NCBI GenBank assembly: GCA_902531455.1
Contig: CACAEM010000041.1
Location: 1-5,687 of the forward strand
Length of the DNA: 5,687 nt
Reading direction: 5' to 3'
Source: an uncultured Pelagibacteraceae bacterium
GTDB lineage: Bacteria > Pseudomonadota > Alphaproteobacteria > Pelagibacterales > Pelagibacteraceae
In this document: positions 1-5,687 of the stretch, in pieces
Position numbering within the stretch: the first letter of the stretch is position 1
How the letters are laid out: every line of letters begins with the position of its first letter
The notes under the pieces: model-generated
Database searches by the model: none
The model's input: the letters and a program-made list of their open reading frames with translations, nothing else
Told to the model about the DNA's origin: nothing
Program-made: the position numbers and the translations under genes

Positions 1-1425
1 AGACTTTTTGAAAGACCGTATCTCAATAAATCCCTTATCGGTTGTTAAAATTTTGTCAATTACCTGTCCTTTTGGATTAATAAAGGCAGAAATTCCATTG
101 TTTGATGAGCGGATGACTGGTTTGCCTTCCTCTATGGATCTGAAAATTGAGTGAGAGAAATGCTGGTATGGACCAATAGAATTTCCAAACCAACCATCCT
201 CGGAGATGTTTAATATAAAATCATAATCTTTTTCGCTACTATTTATTTTACCAGAATAAATAATCTCATAACAAATAAGTGGAACAAAACTAAAATTATT
301 GAGACTAATTAGATCTCTTCCACTATCTGCAGAAAAAGATTGATAACCTTGAGTGATTTTTTTAAATCCTAAATTACTTAATGTATTTTCAAATGGTAAG
401 AACTCTCCAAATGGTACCAATTTATTTTTGTAGTATTTTTGTAAAATGTTGAGATCATTATCTGCTAGTAAAAGTGAATTATAAATCTTTTGTTTTTCAT
501 TTATATTCATACCAAAAATAATCTTATGTTTTTTTGAAAAATTTTTTGAAAAAAGAGCTTTAAATTTTTTAAGATCCTCAAAATTAATACTTGAGAGGAT
601 ACCTTCAGGTAGAATAAACAGTGTTTCGATTGATGGATTTGGTTTAGAAACATTAATCAACTCAAGAATAAATTCACTGGTATTTTCATTTTGAAAATAT
701 CTATTAATATTAATTGTGGGAGAAATTATCTTAATATTAAAACCTAAATCTTTTTTTTCAGTCAATTCAAATTGTCTCAAATTTGAGTTGCCCCAAAAAT
801 AATTAGCACAAAGAGCTAAAACGGAAAAAATAAATACACTTATTTTTATTTTTTTTTTGTAATTAAAAAATAAAACGATTGGAAATAGAAATAATAAAAT
901 AACTAACGAATTAAAAGCATATGTCCCTGTAATGGAAAGTATTTGAATAAATTCTAAATAATTTACAAAGCTAAAAGCAATTAAGTTCCATGGAAAACCA
1001 CCAAGTAAGAAACCTCTAATATATTCAAATATAGACAAAATAGTGGCCAAAATCAAAATTGATAGGAGATTTTTTTGGGGATTTAAAAATGAAAATACTA
1101 AAGTTGAAAAACCATAAAATAATCCTAAAAATAATGGAATTAAAATTAAAGCAAATGGTATCAAAGGTTTAAAGATGTCTTCAAAAGTTAACGAATTTGT
1201 AATCCAATATAAATTTGAAATAAAGTAACCAAATCCAAATATCCATCCAATGTTAAATGAAACAATTTTATCTTTTGAATTAAGTAAAAGTGTCCACAGT
1301 AGAGCTGGGTATGATAAGAAATTTATATAGAATAAATTGTAGGGTGGAAGACTAAAAGAAGAAATTAGACCAAATGAAAATACAAATGAGTATAATAGAA
1401 CTTTATTTTTTTTTAATAAAGTCAA
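1..1425 (-). CDS. lnt: Apolipoprotein N-acyltransferase, 3' end beyond window
   Basis: Inner-membrane enzyme that moves an acyl chain from a phospholipid to the N-terminal cysteine of diacylated lipoproteins, the last step of lipoprotein maturation. The frame is open for 475 codons to the left edge; E. coli Lnt has about 512 residues, so only the C-terminal tail is missing. Residues 1-210 are strongly hydrophobic with several membrane helices and carry a GGFPWN motif (142-147). The rest is a nitrilase-type domain with the expected triad: E274 (LPEG), K333 (YYKNKLVPFGE) and C385 (LICYE), then a GWFG-x6-QH segment and SSNNG. The start is inferred as TTG at 1425: a stop codon lies three codons upstream in frame, and the first ATG comes well past E274. 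This TTG shares four bases (TTGA) with the ybeY stop, suggesting translational coupling. The segment after the membrane region, usually QxNIPQ-like, reads ISPTINI. Family call is firm; the start is less certain. Confidence 0.95.
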   Translation of the reverse strand, partial: MTLLKKNKVLLYSFVFSFGLISSFSLPPYNLFYINFLSYPALLWTLLLNSKDKIVSFNIGWIFGFGYFISNLYWITNSLTFEDIFKPLIPFALILIPLFLGLFYGFSTLVFSFLNPQKNLLSILILATILSIFEYIRGFLLGGFPWNLIAFSFVNYLEFIQILSITGTYAFNSLVILLFLFPIVLFFNYKKKIKISVFIFSVLALCANYFWGNSNLRQFELTEKKDLGFNIKIISPTININRYFQNENTSEFILELINVSKPNPSIETLFILPEGILSSINFEDLKKFKALFSKNFSKKHKIIFGMNINEKQKIYNSLLLADNDLNILQKYYKNKLVPFGEFLPFENTLSNLGFKKITQGYQSFSADSGRDLISLNNFSFVPLICYEIIYSGKINSSEKDYDFILNISEDGWFGNSIGPYQHFSHSIFRSIEEGKPVIRSSNNGISAFINPKGQVIDKILTTDKGFIEIRSFKKS

Positions 1426-1868
1426 TTTACTTTATGAAAATATTTCAAGATTAATTTTTCTTTTTTAAACATTTTTTTAAAATCATTTAATTTCTTGTGA
1501 TCATAGCCAATTAAATGAAGATATCCATGTATCCACATTTTATCAAACTCTATAAAGAAATTTGTGTTTTTTGATCGTTTTTTAATAATTTCATAGCCTA
1601 TTGCTATATCACCTACATATAGTCTTTTTTTCTCTTTAATCTTTATTGGAAAAGATAAAACATCAGTAGATTTATTTTTTTTTCTAAATTTAAGATTTAA
1701 ATATTTCATTTTTTTATTATTGGTCAATAGTATCGAGAATTCATGATTTTTTTTTACAAATAAAGGCTTTTTGGACAATATTTTAAGTCTTTTCTCTAAA
1801 TAATCGTTTGGTTTTTTTATAATTTTTTTCCAATTTGAATAGCCGGATATTACATTGGCTTTTATCAT
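1422..1868 (-). CDS. ybeY: Endoribonuclease YbeY (16S rRNA maturation)
   Basis: Zinc-dependent single-strand endoribonuclease of the UPF0054 family, needed in other bacteria for 16S rRNA 3'-end processing and ribosome quality control. At 148 residues it has the family's usual size. The signature H-G-x-L-H-L-x-G-Y-D-H lies at 114-124, with zinc ligands H114, H118 and H124. Upstream are the conserved NKSTDVLSFP segment (65-74) and GDIAI (86-90). The N-terminal 40 residues are lysine-rich and poorly conserved. The ATG overlaps the phoH stop by one base (TAATG), so ribosomes probably reinitiate from phoH, and its stop overlaps the lnt start. The phoH-ybeY pairing is widespread in bacteria and supports both calls. 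A run of nine T on the plus strand (1747-1755) lies inside the gene, but the frame is intact. Confidence 0.96.
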   Translation of the reverse strand: MIKANVISGYSNWKKIIKKPNDYLEKRLKILSKKPLFVKKNHEFSILLTNNKKMKYLNLKFRKKNKSTDVLSFPIKIKEKKRLYVGDIAIGYEIIKKRSKNTNFFIEFDKMWIHGYLHLIGYDHKKLNDFKKMFKKEKLILKYFHKVN

Positions 1869-2872
1869 TAGTCTGAGCTTTGATCCGAATATGCCTTAAC
1901 GATTTTAGATACAAGCGGGTGTCTAACTACATCTTTATGATCAAAATCAACTACAGAAATTTCTTTTAGATGTCCCAGTAATTTTTTTGATCTGTGCAGA
2001 CCTGAAAGTGATTTATTAGGTAAATCTATTTGTGAGGGATCACCATTTATTACTATCTTCGAGTTTTCTCCAATTCTAGTTAAAAACATTTTAATCTGCG
2101 TATCTGTTGCATTTTGCGCCTCATCAAGAATTGCAAAAGAATTTTTTAAAGTTCTACCTCTCATAAATGCTAGTGGGGCTATTTCTATATCACCGACTTC
2201 AATTTTTTTTTGTATCTTTTCAAAATCTAATAAATCGTACAAAGAATCGTATAATGGTCTTAGATATGGATCTACTTTTTCTCTCATATCCCCAGGTAAA
2301 AATCCAAGTCTTTCACCAGCTTCAACAGCGGGTCTTGATAAGATAATTCTCTCTATTTTTTTATCTAATAACATTGTTAGTGCTACAGCAACTGCTAAAA
2401 AAGTTTTACCAGTTCCAGCAGGTCCAGCTGAAATAATTATGTCTGATTCTCTTAAAGCTCTAACATAATCTTTCTGTCTTTTAGACCGCGGTATAACAGA
2501 CTTTTTGGGAGTTTTAATTATATATTCTACTTTTTTTTCAGTATTATTTTTTTCGTCAATCATAAATTCGTTTATGGAAGAAATTATATCTTTTTTTTCA
2601 ATTGTTCCATTATTTAAAAACTGTTCAGTCAAAAATTGTATAGCATTTTTGATCAAATTATTCTTTTCTGGATCACTTTTTACTAAGATAGAATTCCCCC
2701 TAGAATACAAACTAGTTTTTGTAATTTTCTCTAATTCCTTTAAATTATCATTAAACTCACCTGCTACACCAAGTAACAAATCATTATTTTGAAATATTAT
2801 GCTTAAAGTATTATTTTCAGAATATACATATTTTAATTCTGAAATAATTTTTTTTTTGATTAAATTACTCAA
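1868..2872 (-). CDS. phoH: PhoH-family P-loop NTPase (PhoH-like)
   Basis: Cytoplasmic ATPase of the PhoH/YbeZ type, related to the helicase core. Its exact role is unsettled; it is usually encoded beside ybeY and thought to act with it in RNA metabolism. The 334 residues fit the family. An N-terminal domain (about 1-110) precedes the PhoH domain, which has a conserved lead-in at 129-140 (RSKRQKDYVRAL), Walker A GPAGTGKT (150-157), RPAVEAGERLGFLPGD (180-195), Walker B FAILDEAQN (246-254), the NGDPSQIDLP sensor-like motif (277-286) and DVVRHPLV with R318. The start is TTG at 2872, one base after the miaB stop. No ATG lies in frame just upstream, and the first internal one is residue 104, which would remove the N-terminal domain. 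The stop overlaps the ybeY start. Ten consecutive A on the coding strand fall at codons 6-9. Confidence 0.96.
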   Translation of the reverse strand: MSNLIKKKIISELKYVYSENNTLSIIFQNNDLLLGVAGEFNDNLKELEKITKTSLYSRGNSILVKSDPEKNNLIKNAIQFLTEQFLNNGTIEKKDIISSINEFMIDEKNNTEKKVEYIIKTPKKSVIPRSKRQKDYVRALRESDIIISAGPAGTGKTFLAVAVALTMLLDKKIERIILSRPAVEAGERLGFLPGDMREKVDPYLRPLYDSLYDLLDFEKIQKKIEVGDIEIAPLAFMRGRTLKNSFAILDEAQNATDTQIKMFLTRIGENSKIVINGDPSQIDLPNKSLSGLHRSKKLLGHLKEISVVDFDHKDVVRHPLVSKIVKAYSDQSSD

Positions 2873-2873
2873 C

Positions 2874-4208
2874 TTAAGCAGCTTCCATTTTTTTATCTAC
2901 TAAACCAAATAAGGTATTCTGATTACTAGTTTGAACTTTTACTTTTACAACTTTACCAATAAGATTTTCATTTCCATCAAAAATTACAGGTGAAATATAT
3001 TTATTTCTTCCAAATAATTTATTTTGTTTTTTCATTTTATTTTCAACAAGTACATTAATTGTATTTTTTTCAAATGATTTATTAATTTCTATTTGATTAT
3101 TAAATAATTCCTCTTGAATTAATGTCAGTCTCTCTTTAGCAGTATTTTTTTCAATTATTTCTAATTTTGCAGCTTTTGTTCCAGGCCTAGGACTAAAAAT
3201 AAAAGAAAAAGAATTTATAAATTTAATTTTTTTTATTAGTTCAAATGTATCTTCAAAATCCTTTTGAGTTTCTCCAGGATAACCAATAATAAAATCACTA
3301 GAAAATTCTATCTCTGCATTGATTTTCTTTAATCTTTCATAAATTTTTAAATAATCGTCAACAGTATGTTTTCTGTTCATTAACTCTAACATCTTATTTG
3401 AACCACTTTGAATAGGTAAATGAACAAATGGCATTAATTTATTACTATAAGAATAACAATCAATTAAATCATCTGTCATATCTCTTGGATGCGAAGTCGT
3501 ATATCTTATTCTTTCCAATTCTGAAAACTGGTCTAAATGGTTTATTAGATTAGATATTCTAAACTCTTTAAAATTTTCTTTATATGAGTAAGCATTAACA
3601 TTTTGCCCAAGCAAAGTGATTTCTTTTGCCCCATTTTTTATTAATTGCTCTGCTTCTGATATAATTTTATTGTAAGGTCTAGAATATTCAGGTCCTCTAG
3701 TATATGGCACTACGCAAAAATGACAAAATTTATCACATCCTTCTTGAATTGTTAAGAAGGCTGATATTTTATTTTCATTATTTTTAATTTGATCAAAATA
3801 TCCAAACTTTGCAACAGTATCAAATTCTGTTTCTTCCTGTTTTAAATTTACCATGTGATTTTTTAGTAAATCATTAACTTTATGATAAGATTGGGGGCCT
3901 AACACAATATCTATATATGGTTCTCTCTTAATCATCTCTTCATTTTCTGCTTGTGCAACACAGCCTGCAACGACCATTATAGGTTTTTTTTTATCTCTGT
4001 ATAATTTTTTAACTCTACCAATTTCATGGTAAACTTTTTCTTTAGCTTTATCGCGAATATGACAGGTATTTAAAATATAACAATCTGCGTTTGATTGGCT
4101 AGTAGTCTTTACAAAACCTAACTTACTAACAGAGTCATAGATTCTATTTGAATCGTACTCATTCATTTGACACCCAAAAGTTTTTATGAAGATTTTTCCA
4201 TTCAGCAT
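2874..4208 (-). CDS. miaB: tRNA-2-methylthio-N6-dimethylallyladenosine synthase
   Basis: Radical-SAM methylthiotransferase that adds the 2-methylthio group to i6A at position 37 of tRNAs reading UNN codons. It needs the MiaA product, whose gene is not in this window. The 444 residues match the family. The N-terminal UPF0004 domain (about 5-110) supplies the auxiliary 4Fe-4S ligands C13 (FGCQMNEYDS), C49 (LNTCHIRDKAKEKV) and C83 (AGCVAQ). The radical-SAM domain (about 148-370) has C158, C162 and C165 in EGCDKFCHFC, followed by VPYTRGPEYSRP, LGQNVNAY (200-207), YTTSHPRDM (236-244) and LPIQSGSNKMLELMNRKHT (264-282). A TRAM domain closes the protein (about 378-438). The motifs distinguish it from RimO and MtaB. 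The ATG at 4208 places the first strand immediately before FGCQMN as in homologues. It follows fur by 34 bp, the longest gap in the operon, and precedes phoH by one base. Confidence 0.97.
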   Translation of the reverse strand: MLNGKIFIKTFGCQMNEYDSNRIYDSVSKLGFVKTTSQSNADCYILNTCHIRDKAKEKVYHEIGRVKKLYRDKKKPIMVVAGCVAQAENEEMIKREPYIDIVLGPQSYHKVNDLLKNHMVNLKQEETEFDTVAKFGYFDQIKNNENKISAFLTIQEGCDKFCHFCVVPYTRGPEYSRPYNKIISEAEQLIKNGAKEITLLGQNVNAYSYKENFKEFRISNLINHLDQFSELERIRYTTSHPRDMTDDLIDCYSYSNKLMPFVHLPIQSGSNKMLELMNRKHTVDDYLKIYERLKKINAEIEFSSDFIIGYPGETQKDFEDTFELIKKIKFINSFSFIFSPRPGTKAAKLEIIEKNTAKERLTLIQEELFNNQIEINKSFEKNTINVLVENKMKKQNKLFGRNKYISPVIFDGNENLIGKVVKVKVQTSNQNTLFGLVDKKMEAA

Positions 4209-4242
4209 ATTTTAACTTTTAAAAAAAACTCTGGAATTCCTA

Positions 4243-4671
4243 TCATTTACTTTTCTTAATCCCATAAAGCTCAAGCTTATGATCTACTAAGTTATATCCG
4301 TACTTTTCTGCAACTTTTTTTTGTAGTTTTTCTATTTCTTCATCAACAAACTCAATAATTTCTCCTGATTTAATGTCAATAAGATGGTCATGATGACTTT
4401 CAACTAATGTTTCATATCTTGCTTTTCCACCTTTAAAATCATGCTTGGTAAGTATGCCTGATTCTTCAAAAAGCTTTACTGTTCTATAAACTGTGGCAAT
4501 ACTTATTCGTGAATCTTGTCTAGAAACTCTTTGATATAATTCATCAACATCTGGATGATCAGACTCACCATAAACTTCTTTTGATTCAGATAAAACTTTA
4601 GCAATTATTTTTCTCTGATCAGTTAGTTTTACGCCTTTCCTCTGACAAATTTGTTCTATAGTTTCAGACAT
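4243..4671 (-). CDS. fur: Fur-family metal-responsive repressor (Fur/Mur type)
   Basis: Dimeric DNA-binding regulator that senses divalent metal; in alphaproteobacteria this lineage responds to iron (Fur) or manganese (Mur). The 142 residues match the family. A winged helix (about 10-85) includes LTDQRKIIAKVL (16-27) and the recognition-helix segment ISIATVYRTVKLFEESGI (56-73). The dimerization and metal region carries H39 (SDHPD), E87 (ARYE), H93/H94-D95-H96 and H131 (DHKLELYG), covering positions of the family's metal sites. There is no CxxC pair where E. coli Fur binds structural zinc (the segment reads HLIDIKSGEIIEF), and the only cysteine is C9. No heme-regulatory motif of the Irr type is seen. 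That pattern fits alphaproteobacterial Fur/Mur, but iron versus manganese cannot be decided from sequence. It lies 8 bp after tsaB and 34 bp before miaB, so it is probably co-transcribed with translation genes. I saw no convincing operator. Confidence 0.93.
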   Translation of the reverse strand: MSETIEQICQRKGVKLTDQRKIIAKVLSESKEVYGESDHPDVDELYQRVSRQDSRISIATVYRTVKLFEESGILTKHDFKGGKARYETLVESHHDHLIDIKSGEIIEFVDEEIEKLQKKVAEKYGYNLVDHKLELYGIKKSK

Positions 4672-4679
4672 ATTTTATT

Positions 4680-5048
4680 TTAACTCGAATATATAGGTTT
4701 TATCAAACTTTTATTTTTATATAGTTTAATTAAATTTTGGTAATTTTTATTTGTTAAATCCTTCGATTTAAAACCAACTAAAAGAGCACTATTCGCTAAT
4801 GATATAGCTTTGGCTACTGATAAAGAAATTCTAAGACTGGTAAATTTTCCAGGTCCTAAATTGATGAAAATTCTATCAATATCACTTATCTTTAGTCTTT
4901 TTTTGTTTATAAAATTTAGAAGTAGTTCCATAAATTTATCAAAGTTTTCTCTACTGTTTGCATGTCTGCTAGTGTAAGATTGTTTATCAGCAATGATCAC
5001 AAAAACAATTTTTTCATTAGCCGCATCCATTATTAAATTTATCTTCAT
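4680..5048 (-). CDS. tsaB: Short TsaB-like protein, t6A biosynthesis
   Basis: Partner of TsaD in making N6-threonylcarbamoyladenosine at A37 of ANN-reading tRNAs; TsaB is an inactive ASKHA-fold scaffold. Seen here: an N-terminal strand LIMDAANEKIVFVI (5-18), SRENFD (32-37) matching the family's HSENL region, and the hallmark INLGPGKFTSLRISLSVAKAI (62-82; GPGSFTGLRIGLSVAKG in typical members). The protein has only 122 residues against roughly 220-230 in most bacteria. The missing part is the second ASKHA lobe, yet the last residues, KPIYSS, resemble the PxYLR tail of full-length TsaB, which suggests an internal deletion rather than simple truncation. The stop is clean and fur starts 8 bp later, so no remnant of the lost lobe remains downstream. 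rimI, a common neighbour, is absent. The ATG at 5048 keeps the first strand complete; the next internal ATG (residue 7) would break it. It overlaps the divergent deacetylase gene by 56 bp. Confidence 0.88.
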   Translation of the reverse strand: MKINLIMDAANEKIVFVIIADKQSYTSRHANSRENFDKFMELLLNFINKKRLKISDIDRIFINLGPGKFTSLRISLSVAKAISLANSALLVGFKSKDLTNKNYQNLIKLYKNKSLIKPIYSS

Positions 5049-5687
5049 TTACTTATTTTTTTTAAATGCTTATGCGGAAACTGTAAACAAAAAATATGAA
5101 CCTTCTGAAAAGGGCATTCTGGCTTTGATGTACCACAGATTTGAAGAAAATAAATACCCTTCAACAAATATTAAAATTAATATATTTCAAGAACATTTAA
5201 ATATTATCAAAGAAAATAATTTTTCTTTTCTAAATCCAAAAAACTTTGAATATGAATTTAATAAAGTAAGTGAAGAAAAAAAAATTTTACTCACTATTGA
5301 TGATGCGTTTTCTTCATTTTATTTACATGCTTGGCCAATCCTAAAAAAAGACAAAATTCCATTCATTTTATTTGTTTCAACAGAGGCTGTAGGTAATAAA
5401 GGTTATATGAGTTGGAATGAGATTATAAAAATATCAAAAGAAGATTTTGTATTTATAGGAAATCACTCACATTCACATGAATACTTAGTAAAATATAATT
5501 TTGAAAAATTTGAAAAAGATATTCTTAAATCAGTAAAAATATTTGAGAAAAATCTTGGCTATAATTCTAAGTTTTTTTCATATCCATTCGGCGAGTATAG
5601 TTTAGAACAAAAAAAATATATTACTGAACAATTTGAGTATGCTTTTGGTCAACATTCAGGAGTTATAGATTTAAATAAAGATAAATA
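4993..5687 (+). CDS. Exported polysaccharide deacetylase (NodB), 3' end beyond window
   Basis: Predicted metal-dependent deacetylase of the carbohydrate esterase 4 / NodB-homology family, acting on an N- or O-acetylated polysaccharide in the periplasm or at the envelope; the substrate cannot be read from sequence. 231 codons are visible before the right edge. Residues 1-28 look like a signal peptide: a hydrophobic stretch (about 16-24) ending AYA before E29. Next comes GILALMYHRFEENKYPSTNI (41-60), typical of PgaB-like deacetylases. NodB motif 1 is TIDDAF (101-106; D103 base, D104 metal), motif 2 is H158-S-H-S-H162 (two metal histidines), and motif 3 is SYPFGEYS (196-203). Motif 1 has DDA where DDG is usual. 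The start is the only ATG between the in-frame stop at 4975-4977 and the conserved region; the next ATG (5128) would remove the signal peptide. A rarer ATT at 5032 would give a compact signal peptide and a shorter overlap with tsaB. It is transcribed away from the operon. Confidence 0.88.
   Translation, partial: MITKTIFSLAASIIKFIFIYLFFLNAYAETVNKKYEPSEKGILALMYHRFEENKYPSTNIKINIFQEHLNIIKENNFSFLNPKNFEYEFNKVSEEKKILLTIDDAFSSFYLHAWPILKKDKIPFILFVSTEAVGNKGYMSWNEIIKISKEDFVFIGNHSHSHEYLVKYNFEKFEKDILKSVKIFEKNLGYNSKFFSYPFGEYSLEQKKYITEQFEYAFGQHSGVIDLNKDK
5059..5087 (-). promoter_or_regulatory. Possible sigma-70 promoter of the tsaB-lnt operon
   Basis: On the minus strand TTTACA (5082-5087, five of six to the -35 consensus) is followed after 17 bases by TAAAAA (5059-5064, four of six to the -10 consensus). 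Transcription would begin only a few bases before the tsaB ATG, giving an almost leaderless mRNA; no Shine-Dalgarno sequence precedes that ATG. The element lies within the signal-peptide region of the divergent deacetylase gene, since no non-coding space exists between the two genes. Matches this good are common by chance in AT-rich DNA, so this is a tentative call. Confidence 0.27.

Noticed and set aside
2505..2792. Plus-strand open frame of 95 codons
   Set aside because: It lies wholly within phoH on the opposite strand, shows no recognisable motif, and its phenylalanine/serine-rich composition is what the reverse of a lysine- and glutamate-rich gene gives.
4209..4242. GGAATTCC palindrome followed by AGAG and eight T (minus strand) between fur and miaB, resembling a terminator or operator
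   Set aside because: The eight-base palindrome has no loop and cannot form a useful hairpin, the T run is ordinary for this composition, and no second copy or Fur-box-like repeat is present. The 34 bp gap holds nothing else I can support.
4921..4992. Promoter for the deacetylase gene inside tsaB (TAAGAT at 4975-4980 as a -10)
   Set aside because: No acceptable -35 match at 16-18 bases upstream; chance -10-like hexamers are frequent here.
5128..5687. Alternative ATG start for the deacetylase at 5128
   Set aside because: It falls within the conserved GILALMYHRF segment and would remove both that segment's start and the signal peptide encoded directly upstream in the same frame.
1..5687. CRISPR arrays, tRNA or rRNA genes, insertion sequences, attachment sites
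   Set aside because: No spaced direct repeats, cloverleaf-type sequence, transposase or inverted terminal repeats were seen; almost every base is within a recognised coding region.

Overview
This is a very AT-rich window, packed almost without gaps and full of A/T homopolymers. It looks like a streamlined alphaproteobacterium, most likely of the Pelagibacterales (SAR11) type. That placement rests on base composition, lysine/isoleucine/asparagine-rich proteins, near-zero intergenic space and gene content; no database search was run.

Layout. Six genes run leftward on the minus strand as one apparent operon, in transcription order: a short tsaB (4680-5048), a Fur/Mur-type metal regulator (4243-4671), miaB (2874-4208), phoH (1868-2872), ybeY (1422-1868) and lnt (1-1425, its 3' end beyond the left edge). 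Junctions are 8 bp, 34 bp, 1 bp, a 1-base overlap (TAATG) and a 4-base overlap (TTGA). phoH and lnt both appear to start at TTG. A seventh gene runs rightward from 4993 and leaves the right edge. It encodes an exported NodB-type polysaccharide deacetylase, and its best start lies inside tsaB, so the two divergent genes overlap at their 5' ends.

Functions. TsaB takes part in the t6A modification and MiaB makes ms2i6A, both at A37 of tRNA. YbeY is an rRNA-maturation endoribonuclease, and PhoH is a P-loop NTPase usually found beside it. The operon therefore centres on translation and RNA quality, with a metal-responsive regulator and the last step of lipoprotein maturation (Lnt) added. This is a reduced form of a widespread alphaproteobacterial cluster: rimI, plsC and corC, often interleaved in relatives, are absent.

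The window is mostly conserved housekeeping DNA; I see no new defence, mobile or CRISPR-like system. The points most worth a second look are the TsaB, which seems to have lost its C-terminal lobe but kept a C-terminal tail motif, and the head-to-head overlap between tsaB and the deacetylase gene. No tRNA, rRNA, convincing riboswitch, terminator or mobile element was seen, and no stretch over 300 bases lacks a gene.
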